A stretch of DNA of 64,000 nt from contig NZ_CP082284.1 of assembly GCF_019880225.1 (NCBI RefSeq), forward strand, positions 434,001 to 498,000. Reading direction: 5' to 3'. The translations under genes and the position numbers were made by a program. The stretch's first letter is position 1, and each line of letters begins with the position of its first letter. The DNA is from Halobaculum rubrum. GTDB lineage: Archaea > Halobacteriota > Halobacteria > Halobacteriales > Haloferacaceae. Below are positions 1-8,944 of the stretch, in pieces. Under the pieces are notes generated by a model. That model was not told the origin of the DNA. It was given only the letters and a program-made list of their open reading frames with translations, and ran no database searches.

Positions 1-439
1 CTCGCTGACACCCATCGACGAGGAGGCCGCCTCCTCGCGACTCGGGAAGGTCGACGGCAAGACGCAGGTCGCCGGCGGCGACTTCCAGTACACGCTGCAC
101 GACGGGACGACCCTCGTGAGCGACGACGGAAGCTACGCCGGCGGCGACTCGCTCGTCGTCGACAACGAGACAAAGGAGGTCGTCGCGCACTTCCCGTACG
201 AGGAGGGCGCGCTCGTCACCGCCGTCGCCGGCGGACACGCCGGCGAGATCGGCACGATCGACGAGATCACCGTCACCGCCGGCTCCGGCGACAACGCCGT
301 GCGGGTCGCACAGGACGACGGCGGCTTCGAGACGATCGAAGAGTACGTCGTGGTCATCGACGAGAACTTCACGGGCGACGCGGGAACCGCGTCGGAGACC
401 CCGAGCGGCGGGAGCCGCGAGGGAGGTGACGACGAATGA
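1..439 (+). CDS. rps4e: 30S ribosomal protein S4e, C-terminal part (5' end outside window)
   Basis: This is a small-subunit ribosomal protein found in archaea and eukaryotes. The reading frame is open from base 2, so only the last 145 residues are visible. The text resembling [26 protein letters not shown] matches the central S4e domain, and a KOW-like stretch follows (residues reading [12 protein letters not shown]). The acidic, Gly/Ser-rich tail is typical of haloarchaea. Its stop overlaps the L5 start by 4 bases (ATGA), which implies translational coupling in the spc operon. No defect is seen; the missing start is only the window edge. Confidence 0.95.
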   Translation, partial: SLTPIDEEAASSRLGKVDGKTQVAGGDFQYTLHDGTTLVSDDGSYAGGDSLVVDNETKEVVAHFPYEEGALVTAVAGGHAGEIGTIDEITVTAGSGDNAVRVAQDDGGFETIEEYVVVIDENFTGDAGTASETPSGGSREGGDDE

Positions 440-960
440 GCGAGGCTGACGCGGACTTCCACGACATGCGCGAACCGCGCATCGAGAAGGTCGTCGTCCA
501 CATGGGCGTCGGTCAGGGTGGCCGCGAGCTCGCCAACGGCGAGGAGATCCTCGAGGAGATCACCGGACAGGAGACGGTTCGCACGACGGCCAAGCGCGCC
601 ATCGGCGAGTTCGAGATCCGACCCGGCGACCCCATCGGGGCGAAGGTCACCCTGCGCGGCGAGGACGCCGACGAGTTCCTCGAGACCGCGCTGGAGCTGG
701 CCGATCTCTCCGTCTCGCAGTTCGACGACACGGGCAACGTGAGCTTCGGCGTCGCCGAGCACACGGAGTTCCCGAGCCAGGAGTACGACCCGCAGATCGG
801 CATCTACGGGCTCGACGTCACCGTGACGCTCACGCGACCGGGCTACCGCGTCTCACAGCGGAACAAGGTCACTCGGTCGATCCCGAGCGGTCACCGGATG
901 AGCGTCGACGACGCCGTCGCGTTCCTCGAACGCGAGTTCGACCTGGAGGTCACAGCATGA
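436..960 (+). CDS. rpl5: 50S ribosomal protein L5 (uL5)
   Basis: L5 binds 5S rRNA in the large-subunit central protuberance. The 174 residues have normal archaeal L5 length. The early segment [14 protein letters not shown] and the later segment [20 protein letters not shown] are family hallmarks. The gene lies between S4e and S14 as in the archaeal spc operon and overlaps both neighbours by 4 bases (ATGA). No separate promoter is needed or seen. Confidence 0.98.
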   Translation: MSEADADFHDMREPRIEKVVVHMGVGQGGRELANGEEILEEITGQETVRTTAKRAIGEFEIRPGDPIGAKVTLRGEDADEFLETALELADLSVSQFDDTGNVSFGVAEHTEFPSQEYDPQIGIYGLDVTVTLTRPGYRVSQRNKVTRSIPSGHRMSVDDAVAFLEREFDLEVTA

Positions 961-1148
961 GCGACGCAGACACAGAAACGACCGGACCCGAGGAGACGGG
1001 CGAGCACGCCGCAAAGCGCACCGGCCAGGAGGTCTCGTGCCGGCGCTGCGAGCGCAAACAGGGGCTCGTCGGCAAGTACGACATCAACCTCTGTCGCCAG
1101 TGTTTCCGCGAGGTCGCCCGCGACATGGGCTTCCGGAAGTACCGATAA
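957..1148 (+). CDS. rps14: 30S ribosomal protein S14, zinc-binding type (uS14)
   Basis: This 63-residue small-subunit protein binds the 16S rRNA 3' domain. Four cysteines at residues 28, 31, 46 and 49 (CRRC ... CRQC) form the zinc site of the C+ S14 type. An acidic N-terminal extension of about 25 residues precedes the conserved core, as is common in halophiles. It overlaps the L5 stop by 4 bases, and S8 starts 2 bases after it. Confidence 0.98.
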   Translation: MSDADTETTGPEETGEHAAKRTGQEVSCRRCERKQGLVGKYDINLCRQCFREVARDMGFRKYR

Positions 1149-1150
1149 CA

Positions 1151-1543
1151 ATGGCAGGTAACGACCCCCTCTCCGACGCTCTCGCCGGACTCGACAACGC
1201 CGAGAACGTCGGTCATCTGGAATACACGGTCCAGCCCGCCTCGAACATCATCGGCTCCACGCTCGAAGTGCTGTACGACAGCGGCTACGTCGACGGCTTC
1301 GAGTTCGTGGACGACGGCCGAGCGGGAACGTTCGAGGTCGAACTGAAAGGCGCGATCAACGAGTGCGGCGCCGTCAAGCCGCGTTACTCCGTGGCCGCGG
1401 ACGGCTACGAGAAGTGGGAGAAGCGGTTCCTCCCCGCGCGTGACTACGGCGCACTCATCGTGACCACGAGTCACGGCGTCATGAGCCACTACGAGGCCCG
1501 CGAACAGGGCATCGGTGGCCAGGTAATCGCATACGTCTACTGA
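1151..1543 (+). CDS. rps8: 30S ribosomal protein S8 (uS8)
   Basis: S8 is a primary 16S rRNA-binding protein of the platform. I chose the ATG at 1151, two bases after the S14 stop, giving 130 residues, the usual archaeal length. The start NDPLSDALAGLDNAE and the C-terminal GALIVTTSHGVMSHYEAR, with the conserved TTSHGVM segment, identify the family. Two bases separate it from L6. The frame is also open further upstream inside S14, but that extension has no S8 homology. Confidence 0.98.
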   Translation: MAGNDPLSDALAGLDNAENVGHLEYTVQPASNIIGSTLEVLYDSGYVDGFEFVDDGRAGTFEVELKGAINECGAVKPRYSVAADGYEKWEKRFLPARDYGALIVTTSHGVMSHYEAREQGIGGQVIAYVY

Positions 1544-1545
1544 CA

Positions 1546-2118
1546 ATGGCAGAACGAACAATCGAACTACCCGAGGACGTCTCCGCCGACCTCGACCACC
1601 TCGATCTCACGATCGAGGGGTCGAACGGCTCGGTGACGCGCCGCCTGTGGTACCCCGACGTGACCGTCTCCGCGGAGAGCGTCGACTCGTCGACGAACGA
1701 AGACGGCGAAGCCGTCGACGCCGTCGTCATCGCGTACCCGGACGACGCCGACCGCAAGACGAACGCGACCGTCGGTACCTTCGCGAGCCACGTGGACAAC
1801 ATGGTCCACGGGGTCACCGAGGGGTGGGAGTACGAGATGGAGATCTTCTACGCTCACTTCCCGATGGACGTGGACGTCGAGGGCGACGAAGTCGTCATCA
1901 CGAACTTCCTCGGGGAAACGGCACCCCGCCGCGCGGCGATCCGCGGCGACACCGACGTACAGATCGACGGCGAGGAGCTCGTCTTGACCGGCCCGTCCAA
2001 GGAGGACGTCGGGCAGACGGCCGCCAGCATCGAACAGCTCACGCGCGTGACCGACAAGGACACGCGCATCTTCCAGGACGGCGTGTACGTCACGCGCACG
2101 CCCACGGGTGATGTCTAA
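1546..2118 (+). CDS. rpl6: 50S ribosomal protein L6 (uL6)
   Basis: L6 binds 23S rRNA near the factor-binding site. The protein has 190 residues and two related L6 domains. The first includes NGSVTRRLWYP, and HVDNMVHGVTEGWEYEME is the archaeal/eukaryotic L6/L9 signature. The second domain carries FLGETAPRRAAIRGDT. The stop codon abuts the L32e start with no gap. Confidence 0.98.
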   Translation: MAERTIELPEDVSADLDHLDLTIEGSNGSVTRRLWYPDVTVSAESVDSSTNEDGEAVDAVVIAYPDDADRKTNATVGTFASHVDNMVHGVTEGWEYEMEIFYAHFPMDVDVEGDEVVITNFLGETAPRRAAIRGDTDVQIDGEELVLTGPSKEDVGQTAASIEQLTRVTDKDTRIFQDGVYVTRTPTGDV

Positions 2119-2823
2119 ATGAGCGACGACATCGAGTCGCTCGAGGACGTCTCCGGCGTCGGCCCGTCGAAGGCCGACGCGCTCCGCGAGGCCGGCTACG
2201 AGACCGTCGAGGACGTGAAGGCGGCCTCGCAGTCGGAGCTCGCGGAGGTCGACGGCGTCGGGAACGCCCTCGCGGCCCGCATCAAGGCGGACGTGGGCGA
2301 GCTCGAGGTCGACGAGGAGGCCGACGCGGAGATCGAAGACGAGGAGCCCGAGGCCGACGAGGAAGAGGCCGAGGACGTCGAGACGGAGCTGCGCCCGCGC
2401 GGTCACGCGGACAAGACGCCCGACCTCGACGACGAGCGCGCCCGCGCGCTCGCCAAGAAGCTCCGCGAGTCCACGCCGCAGTTCAACCGGCAGGACTACC
2501 ACAAGAAAAAGCGGATCCCGACCTCGTGGCGCCGCCCGCGCGGCCAGCTGTCGAAGCAGCGCCGCGGCATGAAGGGCAAGGGCCCGAAGGTCGATGCGGG
2601 CTACCGCTCGCCGACGGCCGCACGGGGCCTGCACCCGAGCGGCTTCGAGGAGGTCCGCGTGTTCAACACGGACGACATCGAGGGCGTCGACCCGGCGACG
2701 CAGGCGGTGCGCATCGCCGCGACCGTCGGCGGTCGCAAGCGCGAGGCCATCGAGGACGAGTGTGAGGACCGCGAGATCCGCGTCCTCAACCCGACCTACG
2801 TGGAAGTGGAGGTTGACCAATGA
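2119..2823 (+). CDS. rpl32e: 50S ribosomal protein L32e (eL32) with N-terminal helix-hairpin-helix extension
   Basis: This is an archaeal/eukaryotic large-subunit protein. The eL32 core lies in the C-terminal 125 or so residues ([21 protein letters not shown] and [20 protein letters not shown]). The first 65 residues form a helix-hairpin-helix pair ([19 protein letters not shown] and [16 protein letters not shown]), then an acidic linker of about 35 residues. This makes 234 residues, against about 130 in eukaryotes. The extension is known from haloarchaeal L32e, so it is not a novel fusion. It overlaps L19e by 4 bases. Confidence 0.97.
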   Translation: MSDDIESLEDVSGVGPSKADALREAGYETVEDVKAASQSELAEVDGVGNALAARIKADVGELEVDEEADAEIEDEEPEADEEEAEDVETELRPRGHADKTPDLDDERARALAKKLRESTPQFNRQDYHKKKRIPTSWRRPRGQLSKQRRGMKGKGPKVDAGYRSPTAARGLHPSGFEEVRVFNTDDIEGVDPATQAVRIAATVGGRKREAIEDECEDREIRVLNPTYVEVEVDQ

Positions 2824-3281
2824 GCGACCTGGCAGCACAGCGCCGGCTCGCGGCCGACGAACTCGACGTCGGCAAGAGCCGCGTGTGGCTCAACCCGGAG
2901 GCACAGGACGAGCTCGCGGACGCGATCACGCGTGAGGACATCCGCGAGCAGATCGAACAGGGCAACATCCGCGCCGAAGACGCCAAGGGGAACTCCCGCG
3001 GCCGGGCCCGCGAGCGCGACGAGAAGCGCTCGTACGGCCACCGCACCGGCGCCGGCTCCCGCAAGGGGAAAGCCGGCGGCCGACAGAACTCCAAGGACGA
3101 CTGGATCGCGCGGATCCGCGCCCAGCGCGCACGCCTCAAGGAGCTCCGCGACGACGGGCCCCTGAACAGCACGCAGTACCGCGAGCTGTACAACAAGGCC
3201 TCGGGCGGATCCTTCGAGGACGTGCGACGACTCGACTCGTACATCGTGAACAACTACGACGTAACACTGGAGGACGACTGA
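2820..3281 (+). CDS. rpl19e: 50S ribosomal protein L19e (eL19)
   Basis: This 153-residue large-subunit protein is shared by archaea and eukaryotes. The N-terminal [20 protein letters not shown] and the basic segment [16 protein letters not shown] are diagnostic. It overlaps L32e by 4 bases and L18 by 1 base (TGATG), as expected for tightly coupled operon genes. Confidence 0.98.
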   Translation: MSDLAAQRRLAADELDVGKSRVWLNPEAQDELADAITREDIREQIEQGNIRAEDAKGNSRGRARERDEKRSYGHRTGAGSRKGKAGGRQNSKDDWIARIRAQRARLKELRDDGPLNSTQYRELYNKASGGSFEDVRRLDSYIVNNYDVTLEDD

Positions 3282-3844
3282 TGGCGACCGGACCACGCTA
3301 CAAGGTACCGATGCGTCGCCGCCGGGAAGTCCGGACGGACTACCACCAGAGGTTGCGCCTGCTGAAATCCGGCAAGCCGCGCCTCGTCGCGCGCCTGTCG
3401 AACAAGCACGTCAGGGCGCAGCTGGTTTCCCCCGGCCCCGACGGCGACGAGACACACGCGGCCGCGTCCAGCGAGGACCTCGCGGAGTACGGCTGGGAGG
3501 CCCCGACGGCAAACCTCCCCAGCGCGTACCTGACGGGCTATCTCGCGGGACTGCGGGCGGTCGAGGCGGGCCTCGAGGAGGCCGTCCTCGACATCGGCCT
3601 GAACACCGCCACGCCCGGGAACAAGGCGTTCGCGGTGCAGGAAGGAGCGATCGACGCCGGGCTCGAGATCCCCCACAACGACAGCGTCCTCGCGGACTGG
3701 TCGCGTACTCGCGGCGAGCACATCGCCGAGTACGACGAGCAGCTCGAGGAGCCGCTGTACACCGGGGAGTTCGACGCGGCGGACCTGCCCGAGCACTTCG
3801 ACGAGCTTCGGGAGACCCTGACGGAGGAATTCGACAATGAGTAG
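3281..3844 (+). CDS. rpl18: 50S ribosomal protein L18 (uL18)
   Basis: L18 binds 5S rRNA together with L5. The N-terminus [20 protein letters not shown] and the segment [13 protein letters not shown] are characteristic of archaeal L18/eukaryotic L5-type proteins. The length of 187 residues is normal for haloarchaea. The start shares one base with the L19e stop, and the end overlaps S5 by 8 bases. Confidence 0.98.
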   Translation: MATGPRYKVPMRRRREVRTDYHQRLRLLKSGKPRLVARLSNKHVRAQLVSPGPDGDETHAAASSEDLAEYGWEAPTANLPSAYLTGYLAGLRAVEAGLEEAVLDIGLNTATPGNKAFAVQEGAIDAGLEIPHNDSVLADWSRTRGEHIAEYDEQLEEPLYTGEFDAADLPEHFDELRETLTEEFDNE

Positions 3845-4484
3845 AAACGGCGGATGGGAGCCGCGCACGCGGCTCGGCCGGAAGGTACAGGAGGGCGACA
3901 TCACCTCGATGGAGCAGGCGCTCAACTCGGGACTCCCGCTGAAGGAGTACCAGTTGGTCGACCAGCTCATTCCGGACCTGGAGGACGAGGTGCTGGACAT
4001 CAACATGGTCCAGCGCATGACCGACTCCGGGCGTCGGGTGAAGTTCCGCTGTGTCGTCGCCATCGGCAACGGCGACGGCTATCTGGGGTACGCGCAAGGG
4101 CGCGACGACCAGGTCGGCGGCGCGATCCAGAAGGCCATCGAGGTGGCCAAGCTGAACATGATCAAGGTCGACCGCGGCTCGGGCTCGTGGGAGGACTCCG
4201 CCGGCGGAGTCAACTCGCTCACCCGGACGGCGACCGGCAAGGCCGGCTCCGTCGAGGTCGAGATCAAGCCCGCCCCGCAGGGGCTGGGCCTCGCGGCGGC
4301 GCCGACCGTCCGCAACATCCTCGAGCTCGCGGGCATCCAGGACGCCTGGACGTCCTCGACGGGGAACACGCGGACGACGGTCAACCTCGCGAAGGCGACG
4401 TTCAACGCCCTGCGGAACGCCTCCCAGGCGCGCACGCCCGACCGGGCGCGGCGCGTCCAGCGCGAAGCGGAGGGTGAGCACTGA
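3837..4484 (+). CDS. rps5: 30S ribosomal protein S5 (uS5)
   Basis: S5 contributes to decoding accuracy on the small subunit. The 215 residues carry the N-terminal double-stranded-RNA-binding fold ([20 protein letters not shown]) and the C-terminal S5 domain ([19 protein letters not shown]). I chose the ATG at 3837, 8 bases inside the L18 end, because the S5 N-terminus [14 protein letters not shown] begins there. It shares one base with L30. Confidence 0.98.
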   Translation: MSRNGGWEPRTRLGRKVQEGDITSMEQALNSGLPLKEYQLVDQLIPDLEDEVLDINMVQRMTDSGRRVKFRCVVAIGNGDGYLGYAQGRDDQVGGAIQKAIEVAKLNMIKVDRGSGSWEDSAGGVNSLTRTATGKAGSVEVEIKPAPQGLGLAAAPTVRNILELAGIQDAWTSSTGNTRTTVNLAKATFNALRNASQARTPDRARRVQREAEGEH

Positions 4485-4942
4485 TGCAGGCGGTCGTCCA
4501 ACTGCGCGGCGAGATCGACATGTCCGCCGCCCAGCGCGACACCCTGCAGATGCTCAACATCCACTCGATCAACCACTGCGCGCTGGTGCCCGAGGAGGAC
4601 ACCTACCGCGGGATGATCGCGAAGGTGAACGACTTCGTCGCCTTCGGCGAGCCCGACGTCGAGACGGTCGCGATGCTGCTCGCGCGTCGCGGCGAGCCCG
4701 ACGAGGGCGACGCGGACATCGACGACGAGTGGGTCGCGGACAACACCGAGTACTCGGACGTCGAGTCGCTGGCCGAGGCACTGGTCGAGGAGGAGACGAC
4801 CCTGCGCGAACAGGGGCTCTCCCCCGTGCTGCGGCTGCACGCTCCGCGCGGCGGTCACGACGGCATCAAGCACCCCGTGAAGGACGGCGGCGCGCTCGGT
4901 CGTCACGACGACATCGACACGCTCCTGGAGGCGATGCGATAA
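4484..4942 (+). CDS. rpl30: 50S ribosomal protein L30 (uL30)
   Basis: This 152-residue large-subunit protein starts AVVQLRGEIDMSAAQRDTLQ and continues LNIHSINHCALVP, the archaeal L30/eukaryotic L7 signature. The C-terminal portion (LRLHAPRGGHDGIKHPV) is the archaeal extension absent from the 60-residue bacterial L30. It shares one base with both neighbours (TGATG-type junctions). Confidence 0.98.
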   Translation: MQAVVQLRGEIDMSAAQRDTLQMLNIHSINHCALVPEEDTYRGMIAKVNDFVAFGEPDVETVAMLLARRGEPDEGDADIDDEWVADNTEYSDVESLAEALVEEETTLREQGLSPVLRLHAPRGGHDGIKHPVKDGGALGRHDDIDTLLEAMR

Positions 4943-5448
4943 TGACGAGCAAGAAACGACGCCAGCGCGGCTCGCGCACCCACGGCGGCGGCTCCCACAA
5001 GAACCGGCGCGGCGCCGGTCACCGGGGCGGCCGCGGGAACGCTGGTCGCAAGAAGCACGAACGGCAGCTGTACGGTCCGCTCGGCAAGTACGGCTTCAAG
5101 CGCCCGCAGGGCGTGCAGGACGAAGTCGTCGAGGTCTCCGTCCAGAAGCTGGACGAGGACGCCGCCCTCCTGGCGGCGGACGACCTCGCCGAGGCGGAGG
5201 GCGACGGCTACGCCCTCGACGCCCGCGACGTGGCCGAGGACGGCCACGAGGTGGACGTCGTGAAGGTACTCGGCGGCGGGCAGGTCCGCGGGGAACTGCA
5301 CGTCACGGCCGACGCGTTCACCGCGGAGGCGCGCCGCCTCATCGAGGAGGCCGGTGGCTCCGCAGAACTGACGGAGCGCGCCGAGCAGGCGCAGGCCGAC
5401 GCCGAGGCGTCCGAGGAGCAGTCCGACGCCGACAGCGACGACGAGTAG
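4942..5448 (+). CDS. rpl15: 50S ribosomal protein L15 (uL15)
   Basis: L15 is a 23S rRNA-binding assembly protein. The basic, Gly-rich N-terminus (TSKKRRQRGSRTHGGGSHKN followed by RGGRGNAG) is diagnostic. The last 40 residues are strongly acidic. I took the ATG at 4942, which shares a base with the L30 stop; 168 residues is normal. A 210-base spacer with its own TATA-like box follows before SecY. Confidence 0.98.
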   Translation: MTSKKRRQRGSRTHGGGSHKNRRGAGHRGGRGNAGRKKHERQLYGPLGKYGFKRPQGVQDEVVEVSVQKLDEDAALLAADDLAEAEGDGYALDARDVAEDGHEVDVVKVLGGGQVRGELHVTADAFTAEARRLIEEAGGSAELTERAEQAQADAEASEEQSDADSDDE

Positions 5449-5624
5449 TCGCCGCCGTCACGACGGACCCCACGGGTTCCGACCACACTTCTTCACACAC
5501 CGCGTCGCGAGCTGCGGGTGCGTCGTCTGGCCGCGAAAACGTGGACCCCGCCCGCGACGATGGAGCCGGTATCAGCCGTCGTCGGCGTCTCGCGGCGCGT
5601 TGTGCCCGCGGACCCAATCGAAGC

Positions 5625-5630
5625 GTTAAG
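5625..5630 (+). promoter_or_regulatory. TATA-like box of secY
   Basis: GTTAAG lies about 31 bases before the secY ATG, inside the 210-base gap after L15. The spacing fits archaeal transcription starting at or just before the ATG, so secY can be transcribed separately from the spc operon as well as by read-through. Nothing else was recognised in 5449-5624. Confidence 0.5.
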
Positions 5631-5658
5631 GTGTGGTGGCCAACCAGATGCACGATAT

Positions 5659-7122
5659 ATGGGTTGGAAAGAGACCGCGGAACCCGTACTCACGCGGATG
5701 CCGACGGTCGAGCGTCCGGAGGGGCACGTCCCCTTCAAGCGGAAGCTCGCCTGGACGGCCGGCATCCTCGTGATGTACTTCTTCCTCACGAATATCACGA
5801 TGTTCGGACTCGCGACGGGCGGGGCCGAGGGCGACTTCTACGGCCGGTTCCGATCGATCCTCGCGGGGTCGCAGGGGTCGATCCTCCAGCTGGGTATCGG
5901 CCCGATCGTCACGGCGTCGATCGTCCTCCAGTTGCTCGGCGGCGCCGACCTGCTCGGCCTCGACACGGACGACCCCCGCGACCAGATCCTGTACCAGGGG
6001 CTCCAGAAGCTGCTGGTGGTCGTGATGATCTGCCTGACGGGCCTGCCGATGGTGTTCGCCGGCAACTACCTGCCGGTCGACGGGCAGCTCGGAACGTCGC
6101 TGGGCATCGGCGCGGGCGGCATGCGGACGCTGCTGTTCGCGCAGATGTTCGTCGGCGGCGTCCTCATCCTGTTCATGGACGAGGTCATCTCCAAGTGGGG
6201 CGTCGGCTCCGGGATCGGCCTGTTCATCATCGCGGGCGTGAGCCAGCAGCTCGTCGCCGGGCTGTTCGCCGTGCCCGCGCTCGGCACCCAGGTGACCGGC
6301 TTCTTCCCCGCGTGGTACGGCATCATCACCGGGGGGATCGAGCTCGACCCGTTCGTCCAGTCGCTGCTGTTCGATCCGGGGAACATCCTCGCGCTGTTCA
6401 CCACGGTGCTCATCTTCGGGATCGTCGTGTACACCGAGTCGGTGCGCGTCGAGATCCCGCTGAGTCACGCCCGCGTGAAGGGCGCCCGCGGTCGCTTCCC
6501 CGTGAAGCTCATCTACGCGTCCGTCCTCCCGATGATCCTCGTTCGCGCGCTGCAGGCGAACGTCCAGTTCCTCGGCCAGATCCTCAACAACTACGTGACT
6601 CTCCCGGCAGTCGTCGGCGTCTACTCGCAGGGCCAGCCCGTGAGCGGGCTGTTCTACTACCTCGCGCCGATCCAGTCGCGCGCCGACTGGATGTGGTTCT
6701 CGGGGGCGTTCACCGTCAGTGCCGAGCCGTGGCAGATCGTCCTCCGAGTGCTCGTCGATCTTACGTTCATGATCGTCGGCGGCGCCATCTTCGCCGTGTT
6801 CTGGGTCGAGACGACCGGCATGGGGCCGGAGTCGACGGCCAAGCAGATCCAGAACTCCGGGATGCAGATCCCCGGCTTCCGGAAGAACCCGCAGGTCATC
6901 GAGAAGGTCATGGAGCGATACATCCCGCAGGTGACCGTCATCGGCGGCGCGCTCGTCGGCCTGCTTGCGGTGCTTGCGAACATGCTCGGCACGCTCGGGG
7001 GCGTCTCCGGGACGGGGCTCCTGCTGACGGTGTCGATCACCTACAAGCTGTACGAGGAGATCGCCGAGGAGCAGCTCATGGAGATGCATCCGATGATGCG
7101 CCAGATGTTCGGCTCGGACTGA
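5659..7122 (+). CDS. secY: Preprotein translocase subunit SecY
   Basis: SecY is the central channel of the Sec translocon in the cytoplasmic membrane. The protein has 487 residues with about ten hydrophobic segments. Markers include GPIVTASIVLQLLGG near the plug/TM2 region and GSGIGLFIIAGVSQQLV in TM5, with the cytosolic RVEIPLSHARVKGARGRFPV loop between TM6 and TM7. I start at the ATG at 5659 (GWKETAEPVLTRMPTV); the open frame extends upstream, but that part is outside the family. SecE and SecG lie elsewhere. Confidence 0.98.
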   Translation: MGWKETAEPVLTRMPTVERPEGHVPFKRKLAWTAGILVMYFFLTNITMFGLATGGAEGDFYGRFRSILAGSQGSILQLGIGPIVTASIVLQLLGGADLLGLDTDDPRDQILYQGLQKLLVVVMICLTGLPMVFAGNYLPVDGQLGTSLGIGAGGMRTLLFAQMFVGGVLILFMDEVISKWGVGSGIGLFIIAGVSQQLVAGLFAVPALGTQVTGFFPAWYGIITGGIELDPFVQSLLFDPGNILALFTTVLIFGIVVYTESVRVEIPLSHARVKGARGRFPVKLIYASVLPMILVRALQANVQFLGQILNNYVTLPAVVGVYSQGQPVSGLFYYLAPIQSRADWMWFSGAFTVSAEPWQIVLRVLVDLTFMIVGGAIFAVFWVETTGMGPESTAKQIQNSGMQIPGFRKNPQVIEKVMERYIPQVTVIGGALVGLLAVLANMLGTLGGVSGTGLLLTVSITYKLYEEIAEEQLMEMHPMMRQMFGSD

Positions 7123-7323
7123 TCGAGATCGACACTCGAGCGGGTCGAGACGGGTCGGTTCCGTTCGGTTCGAGGACGCTGATTTTCACCGTTCGCGGAC
7201 GACCGCGGAGTTCGACGCGATACTGCTCGGAGCCCACCGGTCTTCGTTCGGTTCCGGAACGTGTCGTCGGACCGGGGCCGTGACCGCTACACACTCAAGT
7301 ACCCGCGTCGTCACGACGGAGAC

Positions 7324-8199
7324 ATGCCTCCCTCGTCGTCACCGGCGCTTCCCTCCCTCGCAACGGTCAGTGACCGGTTCCTCGAGGGGGGACACGTCCG
7401 GGTCGAGGAACTCCTCGACGGGACGGTCGTAGGGATCGAACTCGGACGCGAGGGCCGTCTCCGACTCGCGTTTCCCGACACGTCGACCGACGGACGACCG
7501 GACGCCGCGTGGACCGCGGCGGACTCGGCGCCGCCGCGGTACGACTTCGCCGTACGATATCTGGAACGGCGGTTCGATCGGAACGCGTTACGGAGCGCCG
7601 TCGGCGACCCGACAGCGGTGACGGTCTGGGGGATCGCGGTCCACCGCCGACACCGGGGCTACGATTGGGACATCGCTCCGCCGGTGGTCGGGCTCGATAT
7701 CGAGCATCCCGGGACGACGTTGCTGCCGCACGAGCTCGACCGGGCGTTCGACGGGCTCGGCCTCCCGACACCCCCGACGATCGATACGGAGGTACACGTT
7801 CGAGGGCTCTCCGCCGACGGCCTCGAGCCGCCGGAGACGCGCTGGGGCGAGGGGACCGCCCTCGGCGTTCTCTACCGGAAGAAGGGTGGCGGCCTGGCGA
7901 CCACACGCGCGCCGGCGTATCGGGACGCGCCGCCGGAGCCCGAGCCGATCACCGAGTCGGCGGAGACGTACGCCGCGGAGATCGCTTCGCCCGAGACGAT
8001 CGGGTCCGCGGCGACGGGCCTCGAGTCGGACGGGCGGTCGCCGACCGTGACGGCGCTCACCGACCGCGTCATGGACCGGACACTCCGGGATCGGTTCCTA
8101 CAGATCACACACGGCGAGACGACGCTCGCCATCGACACGCTCCGGAGTGCCGTCGCCCGACGGGTGGCGGAGTTCGTCGGCTCGTCAGCGAACGAATAG
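7324..8199 (+). CDS. RNA-ligase-like (nucleotidyltransferase-fold) protein lacking the catalytic lysine
   Basis: Order and spacing of motifs resemble ATP-dependent RNA ligases of the Rnl2 type common in haloarchaea. A HVRVEELLDGTVVGIEL segment sits where motif I (KxDG) belongs, but reads LLDG at residues 30-33, so the adenylated Lys is Leu. The motif III region reads VWGIAVHRRHRGYDWD (residues 101-116), with Ile104 where Glu is expected. The motif IV region reads LGVLYRKK (residues 180-187), with Leu for Glu. All three key residues are therefore lost, while the intervening fold is kept over about 190 residues. The C-terminal 100 residues are an unassigned helical tail. Start: the ATG at 7324 (291 residues) rather than an upstream GTG at 7261. 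A non-catalytic role such as RNA binding is inference. Confidence 0.6.
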   Translation: MPPSSSPALPSLATVSDRFLEGGHVRVEELLDGTVVGIELGREGRLRLAFPDTSTDGRPDAAWTAADSAPPRYDFAVRYLERRFDRNALRSAVGDPTAVTVWGIAVHRRHRGYDWDIAPPVVGLDIEHPGTTLLPHELDRAFDGLGLPTPPTIDTEVHVRGLSADGLEPPETRWGEGTALGVLYRKKGGGLATTRAPAYRDAPPEPEPITESAETYAAEIASPETIGSAATGLESDGRSPTVTALTDRVMDRTLRDRFLQITHGETTLAIDTLRSAVARRVAEFVGSSANE

Positions 8200-8201
8200 C
8201 G

Positions 8202-8942
8202 TCAGCTAGTTGGCTCGTCCGTCTGCTGCGGTGGTTCGCGCTGTACCACGAGGACGGGACCGAGAAACCGGTCGGCGACTTGGTCCGCCGGTAGCCCGAA
8301 CACGAACGTCGCCAGGGAGGGATCGGATTCGCCCATGACGACGGTATCGAACTCCTCGGCCGCCTCGACGATCGCGTCGAGTGCCCCCCGATCGCGGTCG
8401 ACACGCGTCTCGATCCTCGCGGCGTCCATCCCCGAGTCCCGCAGCCGTCCCACCAGTCCATCGAGGAGTGTCTCGACGTCCTCGTCCGTTTCCTCGTCGT
8501 CCGCGACGTGGTACAGCGTCACCGATACATCCGTCTCCCCGAACAGGCCGGCGACGACACGGGCGAGGCGGTCGATGCCCACGGCACCACGGACGGCGAC
8601 GAGGACGTCTTCGACCGGGCCGGTAGCGTTCGGGACGAGCGCGGCCAAACAGTCGTGTTCGGTCGTCGTCCGGTCGATCGTCTTCTGACCGTCGTGGGTG
8701 AACACGAGCCGTCGCTCGACGGTCGCTCCCGCCTCCTCGAGGATCGTTTCGTACTCGTCGAGCCGTTCGATGGCTCGGTCCTCGAACTGCATCTGTGCCT
8801 GTCCCGGTGCCGTTTGCTCCGGGATGACGTGATACCCCAGGAGGATGACGTGGGCGTTCGCGAGAAGGCCGGGAACACCCTCCGGGATCGATTCCCCCTC
8901 GAGCACGCGAATCGGGACGAGTATCGATGGACGGTCCGTCAT
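8202..8942 (-). CDS. Universal stress protein, two tandem UspA domains
   Basis: The 246-residue cytoplasmic protein begins PSILVPIRVLEGESIPEGVP, a UspA beta-strand, with a second UspA-like unit after about residue 115 (VLVAVRGAVGIDRLARVVAG). The end FDTVVMGESDPSLATFVFG and GPVLVVQR matches the usual C-terminal UspA motif region, although the canonical ATP loop GxxGxS is altered. The ATG at 8942 lies two bases after the APC permease stop, so both are one transcript. The pairing with a permease suggests it modulates transport or energy use under stress; this is inference. Confidence 0.8.
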   Translation of the reverse strand: MTDRPSILVPIRVLEGESIPEGVPGLLANAHVILLGYHVIPEQTAPGQAQMQFEDRAIERLDEYETILEEAGATVERRLVFTHDGQKTIDRTTTEHDCLAALVPNATGPVEDVLVAVRGAVGIDRLARVVAGLFGETDVSVTLYHVADDEETDEDVETLLDGLVGRLRDSGMDAARIETRVDRDRGALDAIVEAAEEFDTVVMGESDPSLATFVFGLPADQVADRFLGPVLVVQREPPQQTDEPTS

Positions 8943-8944
8943 GG

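Noticed and set aside
2119-2823. HhH-L32e fusion as a novel domain combination
   Set aside because: The extension is already typical of haloarchaeal L32e, so it is not new.
1567-2838. A 423-codon open frame antisense to L6 and L32e, and other long antisense frames across the spc operon
   Set aside because: High GC at third positions suppresses stops on the opposite strand. These frames are Arg/Leu/Val-rich without family motifs, and the sense genes are certain.
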